A DNA stretch of 64,000 bases. Origin: CAWKGC01 sp963849005 (GTDB lineage Bacteria > Pseudomonadota > Gammaproteobacteria > Burkholderiales > Usitatibacteraceae). The DNA is taken from the NCBI GenBank assembly GCA_963849005.1, contig CAWKGC010000024.1, positions 248,001 through 312,000 of the forward strand, written 5' to 3'. Positions 63,931 through 64,000 of the stretch are shown piece after piece (the first letter of the stretch is position 1; each line of letters begins with the position of its first letter). The notes under the pieces are model-generated. The model was not told where the DNA came from. It worked only from the letters and a program-made list of their open reading frames with translations, and did no database searches. The position numbers and the translations under genes were made by a program.

Positions 63931-64000
63931 TTACTTCTTCGCGGCGTCGCCCACATAGGTCACGCGATACAGCGCTCCCGCGAAGTCGTCGCTGATCAGC
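63931..64000 (-). CDS. C-terminus of a PQQ-dependent sugar/sorbosone dehydrogenase-like protein (partial)
   Basis: Only the last 22 codons are in the window, reading LISDDFAGALYRVTYVGDAA followed by two Lys and the stop TAA at 63933-63931. ISDDxAGxxYRVxY is the common ending of soluble glucose/sorbosone dehydrogenase beta-propellers, which oxidise aldoses with PQQ. The rest lies beyond the right edge. Its start and catalytic residues cannot be checked. Confidence 0.6.
   Translation of the reverse strand, partial: LISDDFAGALYRVTYVGDAAKK

Overview
This 64 kb window is high-GC bacterial chromosome, most likely from a betaproteobacterium of the Burkholderiales or a related order. The reasons are five Bug/TctC-type solute receptors, a fused MnmC, a PepN, a tandem-duplicated UvrA, and GC-biased third codon positions. 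Genus is not resolved. No rRNA, tRNA, CRISPR array, integrase or insertion sequence was seen.

The sequence has the quality of an uncorrected draft. Many genes, including housekeeping ones (uvrA, ettA, mnmC), are split by single-base gains or losses while the protein reads on conserved in the next frame. The density is greatest at 25-35 kb. I therefore annotate whole genes across these breaks, give approximate break points, and do not call them pseudogenes. Gene ends inside broken stretches are approximate.

Layout. 1-12.8 kb (minus strand): an incomplete unrecognised gene, aminopeptidase N, RhlE RNA helicase with an apparent ATT start, a double-length UvrA, a 31-residue membrane peptide, and MnmC. 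12.9-25.1 kb: an FlK-like thioesterase, an AhpD-like protein, a DsbA-like protein, a diguanylate cyclase, an AsmA-like protein, a BNR-repeat lipoprotein, a Bug receptor, an unknown lipoprotein, an MFS transporter, a DUF885 protein, a Yip1-domain protein and a Gly/Tyr-rich secreted protein. 25.1-36 kb: a carboxylate-uptake and catabolism island. On the minus strand it holds an omega-aminotransferase, an SDR, a cNMP-binding protein, a secreted alpha/beta hydrolase, an HpaI-type aldolase, a Bug receptor and a ModA-like binding protein. On the plus strand it holds a Bug receptor, an MmgE/PrpD protein and a D-2-hydroxyacid dehydrogenase. 36-42.7 kb: EttA, a small lipoprotein, an FAH-family protein with a Bug receptor, a YkgJ-like protein, an MBL-fold protein and a SolA-like oxidase.

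42.7-47 kb is the most coherent functional module. It holds an octaheme nitrite reductase (heme 4 is CxxCK, with a Tyr-x-Cys motif), the cytochrome c maturation protein CcmI, a hemerythrin and a nitroreductase. FNR/ANR-like palindromes lie upstream of the reductase and of the hemerythrin, which suggests an oxygen- or NO-responsive nitrite reduction and stress module. 46.9-51.1 kb: a complete tripartite tricarboxylate transporter (TctC-TctB-TctA) with a divergent amidohydrolase-like gene. 51.2-57.3 kb: a PEBP protein, a GDPD, and an RND pump with its adaptor. 57.5-62.3 kb: an orphan cytoplasmic C25/caspase-like peptidase and a divergent hybrid histidine kinase and LuxR-type regulator pair. 62.4-64 kb: a rhodanese, a small anchored protein, a monoheme cytochrome and the end of a sugar dehydrogenase.

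The best leads for something undescribed are the C25-like peptidase, the FNR-linked octaheme reductase/hemerythrin module, the 31-residue peptide and the ATT start of rhlE.
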